Positions 12,011 through 24,810 of a stretch of DNA of 64,000 nt are shown here, piece after piece. The stretch's first letter is position 1. The number at the start of each line of letters is the position of its first letter. The notes under the pieces were generated by a model, which worked only from the letters and a program-made list of their open reading frames with translations, did not search any database and had not been told where the DNA came from. The translations under genes were made by a program, and so were the position numbers. Source of the stretch: Psettodes erumei (taxonomy: Eukaryota; Chordata; Actinopteri; Pleuronectiformes; Psettodidae). The stretch lies in the NCBI GenBank assembly GCA_016785225.1, contig JAFBJZ010000675.1, positions 748,001-812,000 of the forward strand, read 5' to 3'.

Positions 12011-12940
12011 TGCAGCTCTTTGCTAACTTGTTAGCCTAAACAACTTTTGTAAGCCTGGACATGTGTCAATGTAAAGTTCCAAACAATCAAATTAAAGCTG
12101 TAGACAATATTTTTAACACAACATTATGGACTTAATTTTTGGCACAATGAAAAAAGAAAATGCCACTGTAACACACTGGAGGAAACGCCCAAGTGACAAC
12201 CTCTGCAAGCGAAGTGGTCACGTTTGGTCTGTTCAAGGACAGGGTTGAGACAGGGCATTACAGCATCAGAAGAGGAGAGAAAAACAAAGGACAGACAGAT
12301 GAATATAAATATATTTTACTGTCCCAGTGAAGCCTTTCTGATTTGAAGTCAGTAGAGAGGAATGGAGGAAAATATGAGAGAGGAAAAACACCGTCGATAA
12401 TAGATGCGACAATGAGGAAAGAATGTTTCTACGAGCTTGCTGAAATTAAGTCACAGTGGCTGCAGTAGGAACCTATCCAAATTAACATGAGACATATCTG
12501 TGGAAAACCGCTCATTGTTTGTTTGTTTTTCAGCAAGCTGTGGATTCACGGCCTCAGAATGATTTATTTTATTCTTTAGAAGTCAACAAATGCTTAAGGA
12601 AGCTTTCCCTGTTTGTACATTCATTACTGTATGAGTGCAGATGGATCGTCAGGCAGACGCAGGGGAATAACATAAACGTAAAATGTGCAGAGGATGGTGT
12701 ATATAAAATTACAGTCTATAGAAATACCTTCTCAGAGGAAATAAAAAAAGAGGCGAGAGGACGCGGCAACGAGGGAAACGGGGATAAAATATTTTCACAC
12801 TTCCAGCAGAACTAGAAGAGAGTTATGAGGAGTCTGCCAATGCAGCAAACAGCTGGCTTCATTTGCATAATACCCATCAGACCTCTCTTTCCCTCAGGCT
12901 GCCTGTCAACTCACGACCGAGACGTACACGAACACACGCG

Positions 12941-12961
12941 CACACACACACACACACACAC
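12941..12961. repeat. (CA)n microsatellite
   Basis: A short CA run with interrupted CA/CG units just upstream. Confidence 0.85.
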
Positions 12962-13677
12962 GACACCACCATTCATTATAACAGCACCTACATATTTGTT
13001 GGCACCACATCTGTGTATCTTCTAGAAAGTAGAGGTACTGTATCAAGCCTCTCTGTGACTCAGTGAAAGCTATTTAACAGTTTAATTTATTTGATTTTCA
13101 TAAAGGCGACTAATTGCCTCTGCAGAGAGAGGGAGAGGAAATGATTTAGCTTTTATACTGATAATAAAATGATCATAAAATCATTTTCTAGAAACAAGGA
13201 ACTCAGTCCAGTGAATCAAACTACCCTTGAGTGGCTGCAGTAAGACAAAGGAGAGGGTGCATGGGGAGAAATATACTTAAAGCCAAACAGCATAGGGGAG
13301 GTCTCCCATCAGTAGGGTGTTGCCAGGGTGTCATCACAGCAATAGCTGATCTGCAATAAGAGAGATCACAGAGGAGAGAGGGCAGCAGCCCGGGCCCGTC
13401 TCTGTGGGTTTTAAGGTTTGATATCTTAACACTTAGATCATCTTCACTTTTGTTAAAAGCTCATCAGGAGATGTAGAGCTGCGCTCGGTGATAATGAGTT
13501 CTCATGAACGGTATAGAGTTAGATCACACCGCTGTGATGTTATGTCATGTTTTGTGACAATGTACACGCAGCAAGAAAGCAAAAAAACCTGTCAGCATCA
13601 GCTAGAACATTGCTGACAGAGTCAGACGTACATGGAAACATTTCTCTTTACATGTCACAGATTGCTATTCCCACAGT

Positions 13678-13679
<2 letters not shown>

Positions 13680-13715
<36 letters not shown>
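13680..13715. repeat. (AC)n microsatellite
   Basis: A pure 36-nt AC run. Confidence 0.95.
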
Positions 13716-13716
<1 letters not shown>

Positions 13717-14299
13717 TTGGTGGTTTTATGACTGCGGTTGCCACAGAGTAGTTAGCTATTTAGTGTTGCTGTTTATAGCAGACATAATATGATTTCAGAT
13801 TTACTGTTTACCCTCAGGATTAACATTATAGCTCTGTTTACTGGATTAGCTGCAACGATCAGCATTGATCTATGGTGTCACTATGAGAGGTTGATAGTGT
13901 GTGTTATCACCCCTCAGAGTGCTCTCATCTCACCCTTAAGTAAATCCCCTTTTCACACCAGCCGAATTAGACATTTTTCAAGAGGCCAGTTGGATGAAAC
14001 TGCTCTTACTCGAAAATTTTCCAGCCACACGAGGCCGGTGAAGCCGAGGTCGGCGGTTCAAACCGGGGCAGGGCAGAATGCTTGACACACACGGCAGCTC
14101 CCCGTGGTCGTTGGCCAGGGGTCGCAGCAGTCAATCCCTGCACTTTCACAGCAGCATCCACCAGCACCTGCTGAGGTGATTCTGAGGCTCTGAGTGCCAG
14201 CAGCAGCATGTACCTGATGTCGTGGGTTCACATTGTCAAGACTTTCTTCACGGCTTAAAGCCCGTGACATTTAAGCAAAAGAATTGTGGGCCATGGCGG

Positions 14300-14840
14300 A
14301 AGACATGTTCAGATCCTTTTGAGTAAAAGCAGCAATACCACAGTGGAAAAATTGTCTCTTAGAAATAAAAGTAGCTACTGCATTGAAAGCGTAAAGTAGA
14401 ACTATTGGCAGCAAAATCTAGTTAAAGTATCAAAAGTGTCTGCTTTGCAGAGTTGCTTCATTCAGAGTTTTATGCCATTCTATAAAATATATCTTTGAAT
14501 TCACTATTAAATAGTGTAAATCACACCAATTAACAGGCATTGAGTAGATAATACAAACAGTAAATCTTTAAAAAGAAGGTAATTGTACTTTAGTGGTGGA
14601 AAAGGAAAATTTGCTATTTTGTTAAGAATAATTCCATCACTAACCTGACAAAATATTTTACATTAGTAACAGCAGTGACAGCTGTCAAACAAATACAATG
14701 GAGCAAAAAGTACAGCACTTGCGTCCAAAATCGAGTGAGCATCACAAATATTCTAGTAAAGTACAAGTACGTCAAAATGGTACTTAAGTGCACTTAAGTG
14801 CAGTAGTTAAATAAACATGCTTTGCTACTTTCCAGCACTG
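14300..14840 (-). mobile_element. fish MITE with CAGTG(G/C)TGGAAAGTA end
   Basis: Read on the minus strand from 14840, it starts CAGTGCTGGAAAGTAGC and continues with GTACTTGTACTTTACT-type words and TGTACTTTTTGCTCCA. This is the typical fish hAT-like MITE end that usually reads CAGTGGTGGAAAGTAAC. The inner part, with AAGTAGCTACTGC and AGTTAAAGTATCAAAAGTG, also fits. The right end at 14840 is clear; the other end near 14300 is approximate. No coding capacity is seen. Confidence 0.65.
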
Positions 14841-15650
14841 ACTGTGTAAACAGATGGTTGACGGGTCGCGCTGAGGCTGATGCAGCGGTGTGATACGTTT
14901 AACGGCAGAAGGGGGAGGATGCTCCATGCAGTCGACATGAACAGTTTTAGGACATGAACAGGCTTTGAGGAAATGTAAATCCACATTTCTTATTTCCCCT
15001 TGCCCCTTGTTCATTATATCCCCTCTACTATCTCTTCTGATCTGGAGGTGCTGGCTACAGAAGCTCACATGTTGCCAAATAGAGTGGATTTCCTACCAAA
15101 AAAAAAAAAATTAGGAATTTTCTATTGTTGCAGTGGTGCGTCTTACAAGGCTGCAGGCTGCTTCACATAATATATTACGGAACTTAGTGTTCAGTTATAT
15201 ATTGCTGAAATTCATTATATAATTTCATACAAGAGGGATATAATTTTTTTGAGGATCATTCCTCAATATTTCAGAGTATTTCCAAATTAAAAGTTCTTTT
15301 ATGTTTTTCTGAGATTTGATTGAAATTGACATGCTACACTGTTTTAATGCAATAATATTAGTTCCCCAGGCAGCTTGGGTAATAAAGCATCCTCGTCAGT
15401 ACTCATACATCTTGACTAGTGAAATGTAATAAATTACATGGCGACTTTTGAACAATAAGGAAATGGTCCAAACGGCGAATAAAATATCCGACTACTCCAT
15501 AACAGCTTATGTCTGGCGCCCATAAAAATATGGTAATAAAAATCTTTATTGCTCTTGGCCTCACAGAACAATACATGGAGAACCCCTACTGCTCGCTCTT
15601 TAGTATTATTCATTAGGTTCTGATACAGGCCAGTGGCTGTTCCTAACTTT

Positions 15651-16025
15651 TGTGTGTGTGTGTGTGTGTCTGTGTGTGTGTGGTAAGGCCTTTTAATAAA
15701 AAAATGCCCTGCTGGGCTCTGTGTTGCCAGTTTGCCAATCAGAGCATAGCTACGATATGCAAATCACACACACGCACGCGCACACACACACACACTGACA
15801 CATTTGTTTCACTATTTCCATGGGGACAACTCGTTGACATAATGAACGTGAACCCTAAAACCAGGTCTTAACCCTCAAAAAGCAGTGTGGACTCAGGGGA
15901 CCTCAGTCCTGTCCCCAGGTGTGACACGCTCCCATGGGTTGATGTGTATTCAGTTTAAAGCTCCCACTGGGATATAAAAACAAGTATGCACAGACACAGA
16001 CACACACACACACACACACACACAC
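15651..16025. repeat. TG/CA microsatellites (15651-15682, 15766-15796, 16000-16025)
   Basis: Three short dinucleotide runs, the first TG and the others CA, separated by unique sequence. Confidence 0.9.
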
Positions 16026-16769
16026 TGACACACAGAAGCGGGCACATGCACACAGTGGGAGACGGAGTGTTTTGATCTACCAGGGCCATTACAGACATTT
16101 TAAAATCCTATGAATATAAAAAAGAGAGAGAGGGAGTGGGATGGAAGTGAGTGGGGGAAGATGAGAGACGGGGCGAGCGTGCATGGGAAGAGGGGAAAGA
16201 GAGAGAGGAGAGATAGGGCAGGGGAGGAAAGTGAGAGGAAACCATATTTTCTGTTCTTTTCCTGCGTGCAACAGTTTATTATTTAGTTGGAGGGGAGACT
16301 GAACGGGAGAATGCGTCAGAGAGATTACATGGAAGATAGACAATTAAATGGCTCCCTCAGTCTCTGCCTGCCATTTGTTTTGCATTTTTCGGTTTTGCAT
16401 GTCGTTCCCTGATATTGCAGGAGCCCGGCGGTGAGAGATGAACCTTGCCACGTTCGGCACAATGCCCAAGATTTATGGAAATGCTTGGTATCAATAAACA
16501 GGAAGCGTGATTTTGGCTGATTGAACGAAAAGCTTCCCGCAATCAGAACAAATAACTCCTCGCTGTTAGTTGTGCGTGCAGCCGGCTACATCGCTGATGA
16601 TTTAAATCGACATTAATATAAGAAGAAACGCTTACAAACACAGTCAAATGACCACAAACGATGACTTACAAGACAGCATTTGGTCGTTGTGATGAATGAA
16701 TAGACTCCAGGGACCAAATCATCAGTTTAGAGGAAACATTGGTCATATTTAGTGTTTAATTATTGTGAG

Positions 16770-16830
16770 GAGAGGAAAGGAAAGGAGAGGAGAGGAGAGG
16801 AGAGGAGAGGAGGGGAGGGAGAGGAGAGGA
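16770..16830. repeat. AGGAG purine repeat
   Basis: A pure purine tract of AGGAG pentamers with G-run variants. Such tracts can form triplex DNA. It has no coding meaning. Confidence 0.85.
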
Positions 16831-18119
16831 AGCTAATAGGGTGATTAAGGGGGAGGAGAGCTGCTGTTGAGAAAAAGACTTTGTGTTGGATTATTTTCTC
16901 CTCTTAGGAGCTTACAGAGAACCAACCGGTGTTTTACACCTCAGCTCTTAACACCCTCCAAATCCCCTGATTTAGACTTAAACTGCATAGAGGGGAAAGA
17001 GAAAGGGAGGACTGGAAGAAGGGAGGATGAGGAAGAGAGGGGTGAGAGGAAGACCCGAGAGGAAAATAGGAGTGAGGAGATGAAGAGTCAGGGAGGGAGA
17101 TTGATGGAAGGAGTGCTCATTTACGGAGTAATTCTCTAGCACAGGAAACTGTTTGTTCAGAAGAGAGGGGGAAAAGTGTAGATAAACATATAAGATTTTG
17201 ACATGTTATTTTTCACTGTTTAAGAAAAGAGCCAATGTTTGGACAGTGTGGATTCAGTTTGTGTGTCACAGCCTTGCTCACTTGTCATCCTGCGCCGTGG
17301 TGTGAAATACTGCAGCCGTGCTGTTGGCTGCAGTGTTAACACACACAGCTTACCTGTGAAGTCACGTAGGTCTCACCTCATTTTATTGCACTGTCGTCGG
17401 CGGTGGCCGGGCTGCACGCCAGCGCCGGCACCTGTGACGCTCCACAGATCCAACTTTTTCTTTCACAAGCTTTGTGGTACTTCTAACCCGACAGTGGCAG
17501 GAAAGAGAGGGTGGAGGAGAGATTTCAGTGCTACATTACAAAGTAATGTATAGATAGTTGTTCAAGTGGCTGATCTGCACAGACTCGCAATCCACCAAAA
17601 GTCCCCACATGTCCCACTGCTTTAAAATGCTCCTTTTCAACACTTTATAAAAACATTTCATGAGTGATAGTCAGCCACTAGCATCCAATCTTATCTCAAC
17701 AAGCCCATTTACCACTGGCTCTGTTGTCCAAAGAGTTTGGATATGCAATATAATTCTTTTTGGAAGTTGTTGCTTGTTCGTCAGAGAAGATAAAGTATAT
17801 AATATTTTGTCAAACACTAACATGCTGCGCCCTTTGGGGTTCTTCTGTGAACAGATATGCCACAACATATTAATAAGAATAAATGCATGTGGGGAAAAAA
17901 GGAACAGATTAATCTACAACACATTGGATATCAAGTGCATCAGTTACTACTCTCACTGTCAACACCATTTTTTCCCTGATAAAGTCTGTTGGTGGACCTT
18001 TCAGATTATTTTAGAGATAGATTATTTTGTAATAGTATATCAGAAGAACACAAGAATGCTGTATCTGCCCTCAGGAGTCTGGACTAGAGGAAGAACTTTT
18101 TTAGGAATCCTGAGGGTCA

Positions 18120-18830
18120 CATGATTCCCGTTGGATCCCCACAGGATGGGAATCAATTTCATTACCCATCGCGTAACTAGAATGGGATGGAGTTAAAAGT
18201 CCAGGAAGCAGGCGGTACCAGGAATCATGGTCCAAATCTTCTAAGTTTTGAATTAATGAATAAATGCTATTTTAATGTGGGGGTTAAGATGCACGTTGCA
18301 GCCAAATAATAATGGAGATGGTGGATTCAGAGAAGATGGCCCTAGAGTGCAGGGGAAATTAGAGTGATCCTTGCATCACTCAGGCAAAGGGTAAGACGGG
18401 CAAGTCTGACGGTTTAAAGAAGTTCCTAAGAGCTGAGAATGATGGTTTTAAACCTCCATTTGCTGTTTGTAAGACATGTAAAGTACTCGGCAAATTCTTG
18501 AGTGAGCTGGGGACGAGTGGCCTTCAGAGACACACTTGTAAAGCTGGCGGCGAAAGATCACCTCTTTTGTGAAATGTAAGGTTCCAGTGGCAGTCAAGTC
18601 TTGACTAAACAACACGATTGCTGGCATGTGCAGCCAAGACCCTTTGCTTCATCGATGTTGCTAAGGAGCTCCTCCACATTTCAGATGGGCTACTGTCAGT
18701 TGCCAGTGCCCCATCAGAGAGGAGCTCCAGTGTTGCAGGGAGGCTAACTGAGGATACCTGCTTCAATCCAGCAAATGTGGACACACAACATATCAACTCC
18801 CTGGAGCCACTGTGCAAATGTTAGCTGGTA
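18120..18830 (+). pseudogene. decayed, internally deleted hAT transposase
   Basis: Two ends of a hAT transposase lie close together on the + strand. At 18420-18571 a frame reads a BED-type zinc finger: AVCKTCKV (Cx2C) then GTSGLQRHTC, the usual SGTSxLxRH context, ending at a TGA. At about 18640-18823 another frame reads SVASAPSERSSSVAGRLT and then NPANVD, the hAT C-terminal dimerisation motif (family: P-SAPSERVFS-AGL...NPENVD). The catalytic middle, several hundred residues in complete elements, is missing. The segment at 18120-18235, with catgattccc and ggaatcatgg inverted words, may be part of the non-coding end. Borders are approximate. Confidence 0.7.
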
Positions 18831-19514
18831 CTGATAGACAGTGCTAGGCCTAACTTTCAGTGTGTTAAATGTTTGGACAACACTTCTATTCTGTTTGTCA
18901 GGGACAGCCCTAAGGTGTTTCTTCAGGACTTGTTATATATTTTTTTACTCCCAAGTACGGGGGTCCAAACTTGGCATACTGTGTTGACAAAGGCCTTTGT
19001 CCATGAGGTTAATGACTCTGGTTGAAAGAAAATCTGTGGTTTATGATAAAACAATAGACATTTTCACTTGTCTCAACTGGGTAACCTGATATCTTTAAAG
19101 CCACTGACATGAGAGAATCCTGGAAAACAAAAGAGGCAAACTTCTCCTGCAATGGCCACTTGATGCTCGGCAAAAGTGCAAATACTCTCATTTCAATCTC
19201 ATTTTAGTGTTGGCAGTACAAGAAAATATGTCGTAGAATGTGGACACGATGAACAAGTGGCTCATTAGTTGCTGGGCAAAGACAAGACATTAGCCACTTG
19301 TTAATGAGGAGTGTGTTGAGGGTGAGCCGATACCTTGTCTTTATTAAGACATTTGATATGTTTTCTGTTGAAGAGTCAACTACATCAAAGTAAGAAAAAA
19401 CTCATTTGGTTTAAATGATGTTATTCATGTTGTGGACAAAAGGGGCTTATTTAGTCCTCTGGGAATTATGGATGTGTCTGTGTGTGTATGGATAAACATA
19501 TAAATGCATAGAGG

Positions 19515-19547
<33 letters not shown>

Positions 19548-19623
19548 CCCCACACATTTTATGCCCCATTGTACTGCTGAGGACCCCTCCAACGCCCATC
19601 AGCCCCCACCCCCACCCCCACCC
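19515..19623. repeat. (CA)n at 19515-19547 and CCCCA repeat at about 19600-19623
   Basis: A 33-nt CA run, and about four CCCCCA units whose minus-strand reading gives poly-Gly. Confidence 0.9.
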
Positions 19624-21247
19624 CTCAAGAGCCACTTATTTAGTTGGTACACAGACGTCATGCTGAGAACCACACACTGAGGGACCACACACACAGCAAG
19701 CGCACAACACATACACAACACATCCTGCCAACAGAACAAATCAAATACACTCAGCTTGAATTTTGCCTCCACACACACACATACACCTGTCAATCATTCT
19801 CTTTTCTCTGCTCAGCGAAATAGACTGCAGTAGCCAAAGCGTGTTTCCTCTTTCCACTAATTAAAACAGAAGTGTGTGCGTGACTATATAAAGTCCTTTT
19901 CTTTCCATTAATACACAGTGTGTCTGTGTGTGTATTTATAATGGGGTTGTTTTTGCCACTGAATGTGTGTGTGTAGAAAGAGAGAGAAAGAGGTAGTTTT
20001 TATGTGGGTGTATGTAGGAGGTGTTGTGTTCGTGATTAATCACAGTAGTGAACCCCCCCCCCCCGTATAATAGAAATGTCATCCACTGTGCTGCTCTTTG
20101 CCTGCTGGTGTAGCACGGGGTTCAAGTATTATTGTTTGTCTTAATAGTATTTAATTAAATTTTAGAGCTGGAGCTTGTTTTTAATATCATTACACTATAC
20201 AGCACTGTACTTCTTCCTTGGATTGCACTGACACTTTTATATCATGAGATAATAGAACACCTTTGTTATAACTGACCAAGCAACACACAAGCGTACTGGG
20301 TACGAGTTGACTTCGCTTGGCGTGGCGAGGGTTGTACGGTAACAACGACGGGACAGAGAGGAGAGGAAGGCGTTGACGTGCTCAGACAGCAGAGATTACA
20401 TCTAAAGAGATGAGAAAACAAAGAGAGAAGAAGAGCCTTATGTACGCACTGCTCACTTTTCATCCTCAGCAGTTTTTTCTGAGCAGATGTTGTTCAACTC
20501 ATGTTTTCAGTGTGTAAGCAATCAATGCAGTTTCTTTGGTTCTCAGAGGTTAAATATTTGAGTGGAGTCAAGGGCCCTCAATTTTTCTTCTTCAAAAAAC
20601 ATGGAATAAAGGGTAAAGAATTTATGTGATGGCACCATTCATGCTCAGTGAAAAAGTGCAGTTTAGCCATAGTAAGCTAGCTCAGTATAACAGTCTTGTT
20701 GCTATAAAAACACACTCAGGGCATTTAAGCTGATATGACAAAGGTTGAGAGATTTGTTTTGTGTTTTCACCACACAAAACTCCAGTGCTGACTGACTGGC
20801 CATGGACTTTAAAGCCCTTCCTGGGTTACTCACAGCCTGCCTCATGCTCTGCTATGTTTTGTAAACCCTCTTTTTTTAGACCCCATTTTTCTGAAAGCCT
20901 TAGACAGGTTTAAGGTTGTGACACAGAACCTGTTTTAAAACTAAGATGGAGATGATGAGATGCCAAATAGGTCATTTCAGCTTCTATTATATATTCAGTT
21001 AAAGATAAGACTTCTTTTTGTCATTCAGGTTTGTTAACATCTGTAAAAGTGTGGGGGTTTGGCTGGATGTTTGCCATTTCTTACTTTATAACGCCTCTTC
21101 TCCTGATTCTGCAGGGTGCTGGACTGACATTTGTCTCACTTGCTTGTTAGATTTGTTGCACCTTAGCCAATGCGGGATACATTTTCCTCCTCATTCTTGT
21201 AGAGTTTGGTGACACGATACTCATAATTTGCACCCAAGTTGAGGAGA

Positions 21248-21808
21248 GGTTTAAGCATTTGTGGAAGTGCAGGTCCTCAAAGACCAATTATCAGAAGTTT
21301 TCATGAAAGAAAAACTACAGTCACGATAAGCATGTTTATTAACCAACATGTGCATGTGTAACAATGAATACGTTTTACTTTTCGGATACTTGGTTTACTA
21401 CTACTAAGTTTTTTCAGGACATTGTGAAATATCCATGCAACCACAGGGGGCAAAGACAAATTCTTTAACTGGATGGTTTCACTTGTCAACAATCTGAAGT
21501 GTTTTTTCAGAAAAGATGGAGCTTGAAAAGATGCTTTAATAGGGTGAGAGTGAGCCGGGAACTCTCATCTTGGCAAACTTGATGGTGCAGGAGGTGAAAA
21601 TGATTCAGAGGAGCGTCAGTGCTAGTGATTGTTACTGCTAGGGAGATGATGTGCCAGGCCTGTTTTCACATATGACTGTATGTGCTTCTGAACAGACAAT
21701 GATTGAAAGAAATCGCAATTCTCTCCACAAACTGACGGGTGGAATCCAGCCAAGAGAGGAAGAAGATGTGTTGGATTGTGAAGGACTGAACTTCACAACT
21801 GCAAACTT
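21248..21808. repeat. ~560-bp duplicated segment, copy A
   Basis: It is near-identical to 24194-24777 in the same orientation, from GGTTTAAGC through AACAATGAATACGTTTTAC and CAATTCTCTCCACAAACTG to CACAACTGCAAACTT. Copy A has a 15-bp insertion near AAAAGATG and lacks the hairpin found in copy B. No coding frame is shared convincingly. The class is unknown. Confidence 0.85.
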
Positions 21809-22849
21809 GTCTTCAAAGGGAGCTTTTCATTTACTGAAAAAAGAGAAAGATATTCTTCAAAGATGACATAGCATTTCAGCTATCAGCAAATCGATTGTGT
21901 AAAAAAACTTATTAAACTAATTTTAGCGGCACAGCTCCTTCAGATGGATGACTCTGAGTCAGACTAATACAGATTGAAGTGTTTAGCTTGGTTAGTGGGC
22001 TCAAGGATGTGATCCATCAGAAAACAAGGCTAATGTTTTCAGCTAACCCACTCCTGGTGCAATTACATGGTCCACTGGCATTGATCATAGCTCCTCTTCT
22101 TCAATCTATCCTCCTCGCTCCCTCTCTCGCCCCCTTTAATGGCTAAGCCAGTGTTAAATGTTTGATAAATGAGTTTTGAGACCGCTTTCCCATGGATTTA
22201 TTAAAATTCTATAAAAATCCTCTTTTGAGCATGTGTGTGTGTGTGTGCGGGCGTGCGGGCGTGTGCGTGTAAGAGAGCGAGATGGAAAAAGGTGTACGGA
22301 GTATTACACTTTGTGTGTGTGTGTGTGAATATTAAACACACAGACAGAAGGACCCCTAAACAAGTTACCAGACAGCCCTGTGTTTTTGCTAACATGTTAG
22401 CAAGTATTTGACTTTTTTACTTTCAGCAGACTCCTAGCAAGATGCATTTTGCTACGTGACAACCTAATATTCAGTAATTGCTTCTTTTAGCTCTATTTTC
22501 AATAACTGCTGAGAAATGTTACTGTTTTGTGTGTTGAGCTAGCAGCTAACACTGCTAACATTACATTTGGTACCAAGCAGGTGTAGGGTAGGTCTGTTGA
22601 AGCTTTTTTTGGTTTGTGACAGAAAAGATTAAATTAATAATGTATGTGTTGTATTTACTGTAAAACTATATTAATAATAATAAATGGAGGAAAGCTACGA
22701 AGAGTGCTCTGGAGCCGAAGGGTTAAGTGATAATCCTCTGTGGTTTTGTGGCTTTTCATATGACACATAGTCATTTGATTGTGCATTCATGTTAAAAATC
22801 TTCATTAACAGGGCTTTAAGAACTTTTTAAATAAAAATTCATTACTTGG

Positions 22850-23010
22850 CCGAGTTGGATGGTTTAGTGTTTGGAGAGGAAGAATACCAGACTAAAAGAC
22901 TAAAAGAGCCACACATAAAACTTAGTTTGAACTTTAAATGCCCCTCGTTTTAAGTGGTGAACAACCGTTATCGGGTCCTGAGTAAGGCATTAGATGCACA
23001 CAAAAAGCAA
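22850..23010 (+). mobile_element. tRNA-derived SINE remnant (tentative)
   Basis: TGGCCGAGTTGG at 22857-22868 fits a polymerase III A box of the Leu/Ser-tRNA type, and AGTTTGAACT at 22924-22933 is a decayed B box. Downstream, ATCGGGTCCTGAGTAAGGCATTAG resembles the tail of fish tRNA-SINEs (GTCCTTGAGCAAGGCACTTA). It has decayed too far to be a working tRNA gene. Confidence 0.45.
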
Positions 23011-24155
23011 ACGCACATACACAAGCACTCACACACATCCTTACACATGCACGTGCTAGCGGAAGGCCAATTAGCGTAGGGTGAAACGACAGGCTTATTT
23101 GAAGCAATGTTTCAATGACAACATTTAATTGGATGGTAAATCAACTCCTTATCTGCCTCTCCACAGCTTGGTGTGGGGACCATGAGAGAAACGCAGAGAG
23201 AAAAGAGAGAGAGAAGCAAGTGAAAACGAGGGACTGAGAGAACGAGGGGGGACAGGGAGGCAGCAAGAGAGAAACAAATGAAAAGCGATGAGAAAAGGGG
23301 GGAAACTGGTGTGTGTTGTTGCACAAGAGCGGCAATTCTGGATCGGTGGCCTCAGCAGACAGGAAGCAGTTAGTATAGATAACAACAGAGGAGGAGCAAG
23401 GCTTTATGCGCTGCCACAGCAGGGAAAACACAGGTATAACTAACTAAAGTTCTATTTATGTGCCCCAGGTTCCTGTAACAGGCTCAGCTGGCCTGCAGCC
23501 ATCATCAGTGGAATCAATTAAAGGTGGATCTCACCAAAATATCTGTCAGTGTGTCGCCCTCTATACCAGCTGATATTTTTCACAACTAAAACAGTGTTTT
23601 CCAGTATCAAGTCCTTTCAACTCCATTATGGAATCTCAACACACTTTTCTTTCATCACTATGTTGTGCATTTGACGGCAAATCAAATATTCAGCTTATAT
23701 CTGTGACCACCATTTGCTTACTTAGTTTCTAAACATTAACACTAATTAAGATAGCCTAATTAACATTTGCAAACTGTAGTTCTACCATGGAAATGGGTTA
23801 AATATAAAAATATCGGAACTGTTTGACTGTTGCCTGATATTGATTGCTCTGTCACAGTGAAACAGCTGATCATGCTGATTTTTTTTTAAATAACAGAGCT
23901 CCTGATTTACAACTGTGATACTGAAAAACTCAAAATATTGACTTGATGTAGACTTATTTTTTTTAAAAAAAGCTACACTGGGACTGTCCTGTATTTGAGA
24001 TACTGTGATCTGCTGGTAATATTTCAGAGTACTGAGATTAATCAACCAGAACTAGCTACAGCAGGTGACACTGGTCATTTTAACTGGTGAAAACAGTCAG
24101 CACCAGCTCCAAATTAGATGCTGCAAAGGTTACCTGTATGATTTGAACACCAGGT

Positions 24156-24810
24156 TTTTCTAATCAGAAATAACAAGGGGAAAGGTGTTAGGAAAGGTTT
24201 AAGCCTTTGTGGGAGTGCAGGTCCTGAATCAGATGTTTTCATGAAAGAAAAACTACAGTCATGATAAGCACGTGTATGCTCATCTAATAAATACTCTCTG
24301 TATTTATTAGATGAGCATACACCAACATGTGCATGTGTGTGCATGTGTAACAATGAATACGTTTTACTTTTCGGGTACTCAGCAGCAAGTTTTTTCAGGA
24401 CATTGTGAAATATCCATGCAACCACAGGGGGGCAAAGGCAAGTTCTTTAACTGGATGGTTTCACTTGTCAACAATCAGAAGTGTTTTTTCAGAAAAGATG
24501 CTTTAATAGGGTGAGAGTGAGCTGGGAACTCTCATCTTGGCAAACTTGATGGTGCGGTAGGTGAAAATGATTCAGAGGAACATCAGTGCTAGTGATTGTT
24601 ACTGCTAGGGAGATGATGTGCCAGGCCTGTTTTCACATATAAGCATGTATGTGCTTCTGAACAGACAATGATTGAAAGAAATCACAATTCTCTCCACAAA
24701 CTGACGGGTGGAATCCAGCCAAGAGAGGAAGAAGATGTGTTGGATTGTGAAGGACTGAACTTCACAACTGCAAACTTTTCTAATCACAAATAACAAGGGG
24801 AAAGGTGTTA
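24156..24810. repeat. duplicated segment, copy B, within 35-bp direct repeats
   Basis: Copy B (24194-24777) matches copy A at 21248-21808. It is flanked by 35-bp direct repeats (24156-24190 and 24776-24810) that differ at one base. It contains a perfect inverted repeat at 24272-24322 that is absent from copy A. Confidence 0.85.
24272..24322. repeat. perfect 23-bp hairpin, 5-nt loop
   Basis: Arms 24272-24294 and 24300-24322 are exact reverse complements around the loop tctct. Copy A of the enclosing repeat has only the short sequence TGTTTATTA at this point. Confidence 0.9.

Noticed and set aside
12528..12815. Open frame after a tttttcag acceptor-like site
   Set aside because: No donor in a suitable place and no family similarity; likely a chance frame.
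14040..14075. ggttcaaacc, a perfect-looking tRNA B box
   Set aside because: No matching A box or cloverleaf could be drawn upstream.
17660..18124. A 154-codon open frame just before the hAT remnant
   Set aside because: No similarity to transposase or host proteins that I can recognise; no splice context.
19252..19308. 11-bp inverted repeat aacaagtggct / agccacttgtt
   Set aside because: Short arms, with no target duplication; expected by chance in 64 kb.
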